Part shown: piece after piece, positions 9,022 to 17,264 of the stretch
How the letters are laid out: every line of letters begins with the position of its first letter
Position numbering within the stretch: position 1 is the first letter of the stretch
Source: Paenalcaligenes hominis
GTDB lineage: Bacteria > Pseudomonadota > Gammaproteobacteria > Burkholderiales > Burkholderiaceae_B
Length of the DNA stretch: 64,000 nt
NCBI RefSeq assembly: GCF_011927625.1
Contig: NZ_JAATIZ010000003.1
Span: 1 to 64,000 of the forward strand
Reading direction: 5' to 3'
The notes under the pieces: generated by a model
Databases searched by the model: none
Seen by the model: the letters and a program-made list of their open reading frames with translations, nothing else
Told to the model about the DNA's origin: nothing
Made by a program: the position numbers and the translations under genes

Positions 9022-11460
9022 CTACAAGGAAGCATAATCTGCTCCTATATATACCGTCTCTACCTTGCTAAAGCAGCTCACATTTTCTATCCTAGACAAT
9101 GTCGTTAGAATCATAGAGCTCGTCATTGGGCTCACAGTAACATTACAAATAGGCTGTGATAAAGCTAGCGGCTTACCTAATTTAAACAGATAATAAAGCT
9201 CATCGTGAGTAGACTCTTTTCCTGACTGCAGTACGCTAATTTCATGACGAGCGACCAACTTAACCTGTTTAACAGGCCAAACTTTTGTGATTTGCTTATC
9301 ATCTGAATTTTTATTCTCTGCAAATGCCAAGCCTAAATAACGAATCTCAGTCACTACGCCATGCTTGAATCTGTCATTAAACGTCTTCTTGGGCATGTGA
9401 TACCATTGTGCTAGCCCTTGTCTAAACTTATCGAAATAAGCGGGATCACGATCCTCTTCTTTCCCTAAAGCTGCCATCATAAGCAAATCAGGATATAAAC
9501 TTTGCTTCATGCCATAGGCAGGAATACGAGCGGCTTCCTGCACGTAAATGCGCTCAGCAATTTCCGGTGACTCATACAACCCCCCATCCTTCTTCCTGCC
9601 CATCTGCTCATCTAAAAACCGTGCTAGCCATAATCGACCCGTGTGTTTATCGCTTCCCGCTTCATTTTTTTGCAAACTGGGCAATAACGCAAAAGCACCT
9701 ATACCTACCTCGGCAATATCAGCTTGATAAGGATTCTCACTAGCCTCTTGATCAAAAAATCCTGGGTACAAAACAAAAGCTCCAAAGATAGGACGGCTTT
9801 TTTGCTTGCTCTTCTCGGTTTCCAAGTGTATTAAAGCATCTCGATAGCGATGCATTTGATTCAAAGCATCTTCGGGAGCCAAATCTACTTTTGAGCTATT
9901 AGGGCTCTTTCGTCCTTCCTCCATCCTATATTTGGCATCAAACAACCAAATAAACTGTTTGGCCTCCTGTAAACCAGTAGGTGGCAAAGTGACCTCTAAA
10001 ACAATATCAGGTTTTTGATTCACCAAATAACTGCGAATCGGCTTACTCTGTTTACTAAAAACTGGCTCATGCACTAGCCTAGCCTTCACGCCATCAGCGC
10101 GCTCAAACTCAAAGGCACCCGCAAACCCATCTTCAAGCTGATACTCAAACAAACTATTTAACGACAGCTTCGCCATTTGACTGAGAATTATGCTAAAGCC
10201 TAGCTCGTATTCTAAAAGCTGCTTAATTTCTAAAAAACACCAAATTTCATAAATTTCGGCTACCGATTTCATCGAAATAGTCGACAGACCACCTAACGCA
10301 TCCAAATAAAACTTCAGCTCCTGCCAAACTCTATAGACCGCGCTATAACCTGTTTTTTGCTGCAGCACCAAGGACTCTCGATTTGACCCTGTATAGGACC
10401 CTACCTCTGTTAAAAAGCTTTGACGTAGTAATTTTTGCAAAGGTTGCTGCCAAGCATGCAGCTCACTCAAAAATGCTTGTGAAAAACGTTGATTTTGGGG
10501 TGCCTCGTTATGACTGCGCAATTTTGCTTCAAATTTAGCAAGTTGATTTTTACTTTGTGTCACCACCATCTTAATAAAACGGTTTTCTGGTGTATTCACA
10601 CTTAGACGTTTTTGCTCTACCGCATAGTGGCGTTCATGTAGCCCATTGGCCAAGTCCAATAAAACCCGCTCACTGAGCTTAGGCGATAAACGTCCTTTAA
10701 GCCTTGCCGCCTTAGTAGAAGTTGTAAAAGACACTAAGCGATTGTGTGGCGCAACACAAATCACCTTTAAGCCCTGCTCAAAACGTTGACGTAATGCAGT
10801 GAAATTAGCTAGCCACATTAAGGGAAAAGAGCCTTGCAGTCGACCTCGCTGTGCCTCTTGCGCTGTTTTTTGTATGAGACTAAAACGCCACAAAGGAAAG
10901 CTCTGATCAATAGTTTCATACATCGCCGGTAAATCTTGATGCAGTGCCATCTTAATAGGCAAAACCTCAAAAGCTAAGCTCTGGGTTTGAGCTTGACCCT
11001 TCAGCTCATAACATAAAGGTAAACTGAGCCAACCTACGTCATTTGCTGTCTGAATGGTCCCCATTAAACGTGCCGGTGTGTCACCACGTTTAGGAACAAA
11101 CCTAAACGCCTCGTTAATCGCCCGGCTACGATGCGTTAAATAGGCATGGCTAACTGGTTGCAAAAACACCCATTCAAACTGATATAAGGTATTTTCAAAA
11201 AAAAGAGGCTGTGTCAGTAAAACATGAGAAGCCTCCTTCAAAGTCACCTTTTCCGCATCTCCCTTTTCTAGTGATAAAGGAGGAGTGCTTACCCAAAAAA
11301 CCCCCTCCGCCAAAGGTGGATTAAATCGCAATACATGCTGGGGCGCCTCTATACCTCGCTTATTTAGTGTGGATTGATAACCTTCTGTTTGTTTAGTAAT
11401 GTCATTAGCCCACACCGACAACTCAAAATCAGGTGTGTGTAACCGCAACAGCTCTGGCAT
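9022..11460 (-). CDS. McrC-like nuclease subunit (DUF2357 / PD-(D/E)XK)
   Basis: An 812-aa protein in the DUF2357 family that accompanies McrB-like GTPases in McrBC-type (type IV) restriction systems. A PD-(D/E)XK active site is visible: PDIVLEV near residue 483 and LFDAKYR near 507, giving the PD...DxK pattern. The N-terminal half is the long beta-rich/helical DUF2357 region. The last 120 residues (after MPKKTFNDRF) form an extra domain I cannot name, possibly PUA-like. A textbook AAGGAGG lies just before ATG 11460. It is 45 bp downstream of the McrB-like gene and cotranscribed with it. It would cut DNA once recruited by the GTPase. Confidence 0.82.
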   Translation of the reverse strand: MPELLRLHTPDFELSVWANDITKQTEGYQSTLNKRGIEAPQHVLRFNPPLAEGVFWVSTPPLSLEKGDAEKVTLKEASHVLLTQPLFFENTLYQFEWVFLQPVSHAYLTHRSRAINEAFRFVPKRGDTPARLMGTIQTANDVGWLSLPLCYELKGQAQTQSLAFEVLPIKMALHQDLPAMYETIDQSFPLWRFSLIQKTAQEAQRGRLQGSFPLMWLANFTALRQRFEQGLKVICVAPHNRLVSFTTSTKAARLKGRLSPKLSERVLLDLANGLHERHYAVEQKRLSVNTPENRFIKMVVTQSKNQLAKFEAKLRSHNEAPQNQRFSQAFLSELHAWQQPLQKLLRQSFLTEVGSYTGSNRESLVLQQKTGYSAVYRVWQELKFYLDALGGLSTISMKSVAEIYEIWCFLEIKQLLEYELGFSIILSQMAKLSLNSLFEYQLEDGFAGAFEFERADGVKARLVHEPVFSKQSKPIRSYLVNQKPDIVLEVTLPPTGLQEAKQFIWLFDAKYRMEEGRKSPNSSKVDLAPEDALNQMHRYRDALIHLETEKSKQKSRPIFGAFVLYPGFFDQEASENPYQADIAEVGIGAFALLPSLQKNEAGSDKHTGRLWLARFLDEQMGRKKDGGLYESPEIAERIYVQEAARIPAYGMKQSLYPDLLMMAALGKEEDRDPAYFDKFRQGLAQWYHMPKKTFNDRFKHGVVTEIRYLGLAFAENKNSDDKQITKVWPVKQVKLVARHEISVLQSGKESTHDELYYLFKLGKPLALSQPICNVTVSPMTSSMILTTLSRIENVSCFSKVETVYIGADYASL

Positions 11461-11505
11461 CGTACCTCCTTGTTTGCTTTAAGCTCTCACAATTAATGGG
11501 CAAAG

Positions 11506-13407
11506 CTAGGGCCAAAAACTCGTAAATCCAGAGCTCTCTAGGCGCTTGCGCATCCACCCTAGCTTAGCTCGAGTACGACATGCTATGAGCACTTCAGACG
11601 AGGTCATCACAGAATCAGAGTCTGTGACTTTATATTCACGATATAAATCAGGACGTGTTGCTGACTCAGTAGAAGGACTCCATATGGAGTCTAGCTCTAC
11701 AGGGAGCACCTCTTCTAGTTGTTCTAATAAGGAATGAGCGCCACCGAGCTTATCTATATCCCCTTCCAGACGAGGCAAGACTTTGCACATTAAAAAATCA
11801 TCCCACACTGCTTGCAATGTGGCCTCATCCTTGGGTTGAGCACTCATCACAGCCAAAAGCAATTCATTGAGGGCTCTATATGCCAACTCAAATGGCGTCC
11901 CTTTTAGTACCTCATTCACTTTGCCTAAAAACTGAATACTAAGAGCGCCATCACTGTCTATGGTTGTACTTAAAGTAGAACGGTCGGCGTGCGATTGAGT
12001 CGGATACGTTAAAATTTTATTGAAAACAGCAGGTTCAAAAAACTGCTCAAAATTATTAGGAAAAAAATCGCCAAAATCAAAACTTAATGCTCGATCAATG
12101 ACCTTACGGGAGAACCCATGCGTGGTCTCATCCATATTCACCGTACCTGCTACGATAAGATTAAATGGAATACCAATGCCCTCTTGCAAGAACAAATCCC
12201 ATATATCCTTATCCAAAGGCAGCTCAAGATTTAAGCCTAAATCTTGAGCCAACAAATCAGAAGGCTTCAAGTCGTCATCAGTCATACCTACATCCAATGA
12301 ACTGAAGACCGAACCTTTAATTAAAGGATCACAACTATAGCTATACGATGTGGCCTCAGACGGCTCAGCATAGGTCCAACTCCGTGTTTCCAATACAGAT
12401 AAATAATCAGCAAAATACTGCTCTACCGGAGCCAGGTTCATTTCGTCTAAACACAACCAAAAAGGCCGAATCTGATCTAGATCTCGGCCTAGCCAACGCA
12501 CTGGCCGTCCTTGATCATCTCGCTTCACAGACTCAATCACCTCTTGCCAAGCCCGCACCATAAAACGCAACACATCGGTAGCCACATACTGCGGTCGTTG
12601 GCCTAACCTAGACACGTACCCCATTAAATCGCTAGGTTCATGCCAATCAGGTCTCACTGACACCAGACAATAAGTTTCTAAACTAGCGTCCCATGCTTTA
12701 GCTTGTTCCCGGACAAAACGACTTTTACCTGTGCCAGAGATACCGGCTAGGAGGAGGAAGGGTTTAGGTAAAGTTATCTTATTGCTCACTATGTTCTTTT
12801 TCCTAACCAATTTTTCTGGATTTTTATTAAGAATAGATTCTTTGACCTTTTTATATAAATCTACCATTTCAACTAAATCGTAGATTAGTTCCTCATTAGA
12901 AGGAATAGAGTGTAAGCTATAAAACTTAGCAGCAATATTAAATTTCTCGTAAGATCTACTTAAATCTGTATTAGGTTTTAAATCTATTATTCTTTCAGGC
13001 CAAAAATTAATCTCAGGAATATCCCGTAAAATACGATCTTGAATAGCTTGTGCTCGTTTTTCAGCTTGCTGCTTTCCATAGGTTTTAGTAGGAATTGTAG
13101 TCCCTTGATTTAATGACAAATAAAATCCAGAGCCATCCGAGCAAAATAAGTAAACGGGATAGAGACCATCTTGAGTTGTTTCAGTAACAGCTGGGTCTAA
13201 AATCGAAATCCAAGCCACATCTGCCCATAGCCCAGCACCAACGCTTGCTTTTACCTGTAAAGCAGAGTTTTTCTCATGAACAAAATTTTCCAGATCATTC
13301 TTTAAATTATTTCTAAAAAAAATTGCAATTTTATTTTCTTTATATGACTTTTTTTTAGCGTCTACCCAGTTATTTAAAAAGTAAACAAACTTTGCTCTCA
13401 GATCCAT
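11506..13407 (-). CDS. McrB-like AAA+ GTPase with MrcB_N (DUF3578) domain
   Basis: A 633-aa protein. The N-terminal 170 residues match the MrcB_N/DUF3578 pattern (AGLWADVAWISI, YPVYLFCSDGSGFYLSLNQG), thought to read modified DNA. The AAA+ core has Walker A LLAGISGTGKSRF near residue 220, Walker B plus McrB signature LCLDEMNLAPVEQYF, and sensor region VAGTVNMDETTHGFSRKVIDRA. With the nuclease downstream it forms a complete McrBC-like system that would restrict modified foreign DNA. The first 650 bases of the gene are strikingly AT-rich compared with the rest, suggesting the recognition domain was acquired separately. Confidence 0.85.
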   Translation of the reverse strand: MDLRAKFVYFLNNWVDAKKKSYKENKIAIFFRNNLKNDLENFVHEKNSALQVKASVGAGLWADVAWISILDPAVTETTQDGLYPVYLFCSDGSGFYLSLNQGTTIPTKTYGKQQAEKRAQAIQDRILRDIPEINFWPERIIDLKPNTDLSRSYEKFNIAAKFYSLHSIPSNEELIYDLVEMVDLYKKVKESILNKNPEKLVRKKNIVSNKITLPKPFLLLAGISGTGKSRFVREQAKAWDASLETYCLVSVRPDWHEPSDLMGYVSRLGQRPQYVATDVLRFMVRAWQEVIESVKRDDQGRPVRWLGRDLDQIRPFWLCLDEMNLAPVEQYFADYLSVLETRSWTYAEPSEATSYSYSCDPLIKGSVFSSLDVGMTDDDLKPSDLLAQDLGLNLELPLDKDIWDLFLQEGIGIPFNLIVAGTVNMDETTHGFSRKVIDRALSFDFGDFFPNNFEQFFEPAVFNKILTYPTQSHADRSTLSTTIDSDGALSIQFLGKVNEVLKGTPFELAYRALNELLLAVMSAQPKDEATLQAVWDDFLMCKVLPRLEGDIDKLGGAHSLLEQLEEVLPVELDSIWSPSTESATRPDLYREYKVTDSDSVMTSSEVLIACRTRAKLGWMRKRLESSGFTSFWP

Positions 13408-13523
13408 ATCATTTTCAAATTATTAATATAAAATATAATCTTAACAGAAATTGAAATCGGTCCATCCCTCCTCCTTCTACTGCTCTTATAATAAAACCCT
13501 CTATACACCGTAAAGAGTGTGCT

Positions 13524-13797
13524 GTGAGCTATATTCTTTACGTCGATTTTCCCTACTCAGACCATTGGGGCGATGCAATGACGCCTGCTATGCAAGAACT
13601 CGCTCAGTCTATTAGCCACGAACCATGTCTAATTTGGAAGATTTGAACAGAAAATTCAGAGGTAAATGAAGCGGGAAGCGTACTTGTTCATGCATAGTGC
13701 TCGTCTTAAACAATTTGGCCTCCCCCATGTCAACGTCAAACTCTTAGCTACTCAGGCACCACTCTCTCGTATTAACCACGGGCCTGTAGACAACTAA
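13524..13797 (+). pseudogene. Decayed YdhR-like putative monooxygenase
   Basis: A frame starting GTG 13524 reads GDAMTPAMQELAQSIS then EPCLIWKI and hits TGA where the family has Trp (KVWTE). It resumes as TENSEVNEAGS. After a frame change it continues YLFMHSARLKQFG and APLSRINHGPVDN, ending TAA at 13795. The order of these blocks matches E. coli YdhR, with about 10 residues missing after YLF. One stop, one frameshift and a small deletion mean the gene is dead. The match is from memory of the family. Confidence 0.75.
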
Positions 13798-13965
13798 AAC
13801 CCTAAAGCATTTTCCCTCTAGAAAGGTTGGGTGAATCCGCCACACCTTCTTTTGTCACTGGAGGGCTCAATTAACGGTGTAATTTATGCGACATGGATAC
13901 AATATATGACTCCGCATGTACACAAATGACTAGCTGTGCACCTGCGGCAAGATCAGCCAGGGACG

Positions 13966-14051
13966 GAGGCATTCTTGGGTGAGCGGCTCAGCACGCAGCG
14001 TAACGAAGTGAAGCGAGCACTGCCTAGCGAGCCCATGAATGGTGCCGCCTC
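13966..14051. repeat. Structured hairpin element, copy 1
   Basis: An 86-bp imperfect inverted repeat. Outer arms are GAGGC...GCCTC and ATTCTTGGG/CCCATGAAT. The core holds TGAGCGGCTCA (13980-13990) and GAGCACTGCCTAG (14015-14027). The same core layout occurs at 20475-20554 with compensating base changes. It lies in the 356-bp gap between the ydhR-like remnant and arsR, where I see no gene. No T-run follows, so it is not an ordinary terminator. Confidence 0.6.
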
Positions 14052-14153
14052 TAAAAGCAGACTGCGAACCATCCCTTGTAGACGGACAAAATAGTTCGGA
14101 ACTCTATTTTTTTCTATTATCGACTAGTTAATTAGCTAGTCTATTTTCAATAA

Positions 14154-14465
14154 CTAACATAATTCGGTTTTTGGTTTAGTTTGCTTGTCGCAGCACTTCT
14201 CCATTAAATATCCCACTAAACTCATCAATGCCGAAGTATTAGCACGATAGCGCTGAAACCGCCCTTCTTGCTCTACATAGACAAGACCAGCGTGTGTCAG
14301 AGTTTTTAGGTGAAAAGATAGATTAGTCGGAGGAATAGCCAACTGTAGGCTGATTTCTCCGGCCACTAAACCATCGTCACCAAACTGCACCAATAGCTTC
14401 ACAATATCAAGCCTCAGCTCGGAAGCTAAGGCATCAAATTTACTGACCGCCTCTTTTTGATTCAT
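14154..14465 (-). CDS. arsR: ArsR-family arsenic-responsive repressor
   Basis: A 103-aa winged-helix protein of the ArsR/SmtB family: the recognition region runs through IPPTNLSFHLKTLTHAGLV, followed by a beta wing. The helix-3 CVC metal site of E. coli ArsR is absent. Instead three C-terminal cysteines are present (Cys91, Cys92, Cys103), the arrangement described for Acidithiobacillus ferrooxidans ArsR, where such a trio binds As(III). It is the last gene of the arsC-arsB-arsH-arsR run, 52 bp after arsH. The usual position is first. It may have its own promoter in that gap. Confidence 0.88.
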   Translation of the reverse strand: MNQKEAVSKFDALASELRLDIVKLLVQFGDDGLVAGEISLQLAIPPTNLSFHLKTLTHAGLVYVEQEGRFQRYRANTSALMSLVGYLMEKCCDKQTKPKTELC

Positions 14466-14517
14466 ACCTACCTAATCCATTCAATTTCAGGAAAAACGCT
14501 CTCGAAGCGAATAGAAG

Positions 14518-15252
14518 CTAAATACTACGCTGATTCACCCGCTTGGACAGCTCCTCGGCGCTTTCCTTTCTTTCACTATAGCGATCAACTAAATAGTCAG
14601 AGCATTCACGAGTCAGTAACGTAAATTTCATAAGCTCTTCCATCACATCCACAATGCGATCATAGTACGAGGACGGTTTCATCCGGCCATCTTCTTCAAA
14701 CTCCAAATACGCTTTAGCCACAGAGGACTGATTAGGAATGGTAATCATCCGCATCCAACGTCCTAAAACCCGCATTTGGTTGACGGCGTTAAAGGACTGT
14801 GAGCCACCCGACACTTGCATCACCGCTAAAGTTTTACCTTGAGTAGGCCGTACAGCGCCTATTGACAAAGGAATCCAGTCAATTTGTGCCTTTAAAATAC
14901 TCGTCATCGCCCCGTGGCGCTCTGGGGAAGTCCACACCATTCCCTCTGCCCAAAGCACTAAATCTCGTAACTCTTTCACCTTGGGGTGATCTTCCGTCGC
15001 CCCATCGGGCTGCGGTAAACCTCGAGGATCAAAAACTCGAGTCTCAGCGCCTAGCTTATTTAATATCTTAGCAGCTTCTTCCGTTACAAAACGGCTGTAT
15101 GAACGCTCTCGAACAGACCCGTAAAGCAACACAATACGAGGTGAATGTAATGTGTGTTTTTTGGGAAATAGCCGATTTAAATCAGGGGTTTCTAATTGCT
15201 TTACATCAATATTCGGTAATTCATCTTTTAACAATTTTGCATCCTCTTTCAT
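14518..15252 (-). CDS. arsH: ArsH NADPH-dependent FMN reductase
   Basis: A 244-aa flavodoxin-fold protein with ArsH hallmarks: the FMN phosphate loop [21 protein letters not shown] and [14 protein letters not shown]. ArsH proteins oxidise trivalent organoarsenicals (methylarsenite) to less toxic pentavalent forms and can detoxify reactive oxygen through NADPH/FMN. It acts in the cytoplasm. It lies 23 bp after arsB and so is probably translated from the same transcript. Confidence 0.93.
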   Translation of the reverse strand: MKEDAKLLKDELPNIDVKQLETPDLNRLFPKKHTLHSPRIVLLYGSVRERSYSRFVTEEAAKILNKLGAETRVFDPRGLPQPDGATEDHPKVKELRDLVLWAEGMVWTSPERHGAMTSILKAQIDWIPLSIGAVRPTQGKTLAVMQVSGGSQSFNAVNQMRVLGRWMRMITIPNQSSVAKAYLEFEEDGRMKPSSYYDRIVDVMEELMKFTLLTRECSDYLVDRYSERKESAEELSKRVNQRSI

Positions 15253-15275
15253 AAATGTCTAAGCGATTTTTTGCT

Positions 15276-16565
15276 TCAAGAAAAAGCACCTAAACGTAGA
15301 GCTAGTGCCACCAAAGTAATTAATAAGACAGGTGTGGTCAAAACCACCCCCACTCTAAAGTAATACCCCCAACTAATTGTGGTTCCTTTTTTTGCTAGCA
15401 CATGCAACCACAACAAAGTAGCCAGACTGCCAATAGGGGTAAATTTCGGCCCTAGATCACTGCCAATCACATTCGCATACACCATGGCCTCTTTCACTGA
15501 ACCACTCGCAGTCGAAGCATCTATAGAAAGCGCAGTTGTTAACACAGTAGGCATATTATTCATAACGGAAGACAACAAAGCAGACAGCACACCTGTACCG
15601 ATAGCGGCTCCCCATATACCGCCTTCTGCAAATTTATTTAATAACAACGCAATGTAATCCGTTAAGCCGGCATTGCGTAAGCCATACACAACCAAGTACA
15701 TACCTAGTGAAAAAACAACAATGTGCCAAGGTGCGCCTCGCAAAACTTTATTTAGACTAATCACCTTTCCACGGGCAGCGACCGCCAGTAACAATGCCGC
15801 CGCCATCGCTGCCACGGCACTAACAGGCACACCTAAAGGCTCTACCCCAAAAAAACCGATCAGCAATAGCACCAACACGACCCAACCGGCTTTAAAGGTT
15901 AACGGGTCTTTAATCGCCTTAGCCGGCTGTGGTAAATGTGCCGAGCTATAACTAATAGGTATATCGCGCTTGAAAAATACAATCAGCACACACAGACTGG
16001 CTAAGACAGACACCAAATTAACAGGCACCATAATTGCCGCATAGTCTGTAAAGCCAATAGAAAAGTAGTCCGCAGAGACTATATTGACCAAGTTAGACAC
16101 CACCAATGGCAAACTAGCCGTATCTGCAATAAAACCTGCGGCCATGACAAAAGCCAACGTTGCTGCCGCAGAAAAGCCCATTGCCATCAACATCGCCATC
16201 ACAATAGGCGTCAAAATTAAAGCGGCTCCATCATTAGCAAATAAAGCAGAAACGGCGGCACCTAACAAAACAGTTAACGCAAACAGTTTAATGCCACACC
16301 CCTTTCCCCAGCGCGCAACATGAAGTGCTGCCCATTCAAAAAAACCGGCCTCATCCAAGAGCAAACTAATAATAATGACAGCGATAAACGTTGCGGTGGC
16401 GTTCCAAACAATTCCCCAAACCACGGGAATATCCGTCCATTGCACCACCCCAAAAGCAAGAGCTACCGCTGCCCCGATTAACGCGCTCCAGCCAATACCC
16501 AAGCCACGGGGCTGCCAGATTACTAAGGTCAAGGTCAAAACAAAAATCAAAATAGCAACTAACAC
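15276..16565 (-). CDS. arsB: ArsB arsenite efflux pump
   Basis: A 429-aa inner-membrane protein with about 12 hydrophobic segments, the usual ArsB length. Its opening, [15 protein letters not shown], is close to E. coli ArsB, and the [13 protein letters not shown] and [15 protein letters not shown] regions are the typical discontinuous-helix motifs of the family. It exports As(III)/Sb(III) using the proton motive force. GTG 16565 is chosen because it aligns with the family start and AGGAA lies upstream. No arsA ATPase is adjacent. It is 62 bp downstream of arsC. Confidence 0.93.
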   Translation of the reverse strand: MLVAILIFVLTLTLVIWQPRGLGIGWSALIGAAVALAFGVVQWTDIPVVWGIVWNATATFIAVIIISLLLDEAGFFEWAALHVARWGKGCGIKLFALTVLLGAAVSALFANDGAALILTPIVMAMLMAMGFSAAATLAFVMAAGFIADTASLPLVVSNLVNIVSADYFSIGFTDYAAIMVPVNLVSVLASLCVLIVFFKRDIPISYSSAHLPQPAKAIKDPLTFKAGWVVLVLLLIGFFGVEPLGVPVSAVAAMAAALLLAVAARGKVISLNKVLRGAPWHIVVFSLGMYLVVYGLRNAGLTDYIALLLNKFAEGGIWGAAIGTGVLSALLSSVMNNMPTVLTTALSIDASTASGSVKEAMVYANVIGSDLGPKFTPIGSLATLLWLHVLAKKGTTISWGYYFRVGVVLTTPVLLITLVALALRLGAFS

Positions 16566-16627
16566 AACATATTCCTAAGGCATAGACTTTTAGGGGAAAA
16601 AAACACCATGGACAGAAAAAGAGCCAA

Positions 16628-17137
16628 CTATAGCTCTGACAGTTCTCTTGCACTTTGCTGTAAATACGTGTGCTCTAGCTTTTCCTTAGGAAAGCTGCTG
16701 AGCAGCTCTAACCGACGTCGAATCATCAGCATCGTTTGGTTAAACGCCGCTAGTTTTTCCTCTTCTGAGTCGCCGAGATTAGAAGGATCGGAATAACCCC
16801 AATGCGCTGTAGCGGGATGACCCGGCCAAATAGGGCACACTTCACCGGCTGCGTTATCGCACACAGTAATAATCAAATCCATTGTTGGCGCCTCTGGACC
16901 AGAGAATGCATCCCAACTTTTACTGTATAACCCCTCGGTAGACACCCCCGCATGCTGCAATACACGTAACGCAAAAGGATTCGGTTGTTGATTTTCGCTA
17001 GGATTACTGCCAGCCGAGTATGCTTTGAAGCGCCCACGCCCAATGTCATTAAGCAAGGCCTCAGCCAAAATACTGCGGGCAGAATTGTGTGTACATAAAA
17101 ACAAAACAGTCAAAGGGGATACCTGGGGCTCATTCAT
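16628..17137 (-). CDS. arsC: Arsenate reductase, low-molecular-weight phosphatase type
   Basis: A 169-aa protein with the P-loop CTHNSAR starting at Cys15 (CX5R) and DLIITVCDNAAGE downstream, as in the LMW-PTP-related, thioredoxin- or mycothiol-linked arsenate reductases. It converts As(V) to As(III), which ArsB exports. The C-terminal 40 residues extend beyond the S. aureus ArsC length, as is common in proteobacterial forms. It is the first gene of the ars run, preceded by a recognisable promoter at 17180-17209. Confidence 0.9.
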   Translation of the reverse strand: MNEPQVSPLTVLFLCTHNSARSILAEALLNDIGRGRFKAYSAGSNPSENQQPNPFALRVLQHAGVSTEGLYSKSWDAFSGPEAPTMDLIITVCDNAAGEVCPIWPGHPATAHWGYSDPSNLGDSEEEKLAAFNQTMLMIRRRLELLSSFPKEKLEHTYLQQSARELSEL

Positions 17138-17179
17138 AAGAACTCCGTTAGTCAGTGGTTAACGATACCAGTTATTTTA

Positions 17180-17209
17180 ATAGTACAAATATAGTTGAAA
17201 TGATGTCAA
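17180..17209 (-). promoter_or_regulatory. Probable ars promoter with possible ArsR operator
   Basis: On the minus strand TTGACA (17209-17204) is followed after 18 bases by TACTAT (17185-17180). Between them TTCAACTATATTTGTA forms an imperfect inverted repeat (TTCAA/TTGTA), well placed for an ArsR-type repressor to block polymerase. It lies 43 bp upstream of arsC. Operator assignment is inferred. Confidence 0.55.
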
Positions 17210-17216
17210 TGGGCAC

Positions 17217-17244
17217 AAAAAAGCCTGATCTATAAAACCAGGCT
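17217..17244 (-). terminator. Terminator of sulP
   Basis: Read on the minus strand, AGCCTG and CAGGCT (17244-17239 and 17227-17222) form a hairpin that runs directly into six T residues. It separates sulP from the ars transcript. Confidence 0.85.
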
Positions 17245-17264
17245 CTTTCTTTAAAATAAGTGAG

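Noticed and set aside
531-13407. The helicase and the McrBC-like pair as one multi-gene defence system
   Set aside because: They are more than 5 kb apart, on opposite strands, and separated by a complete AraC-regulated catabolic operon. The McrBC-like pair is self-sufficient.
15379-16323. Several plus-strand frames inside arsB and arsH
   Set aside because: They are antisense readings of well-identified minus-strand genes, low in complexity and without start signals.
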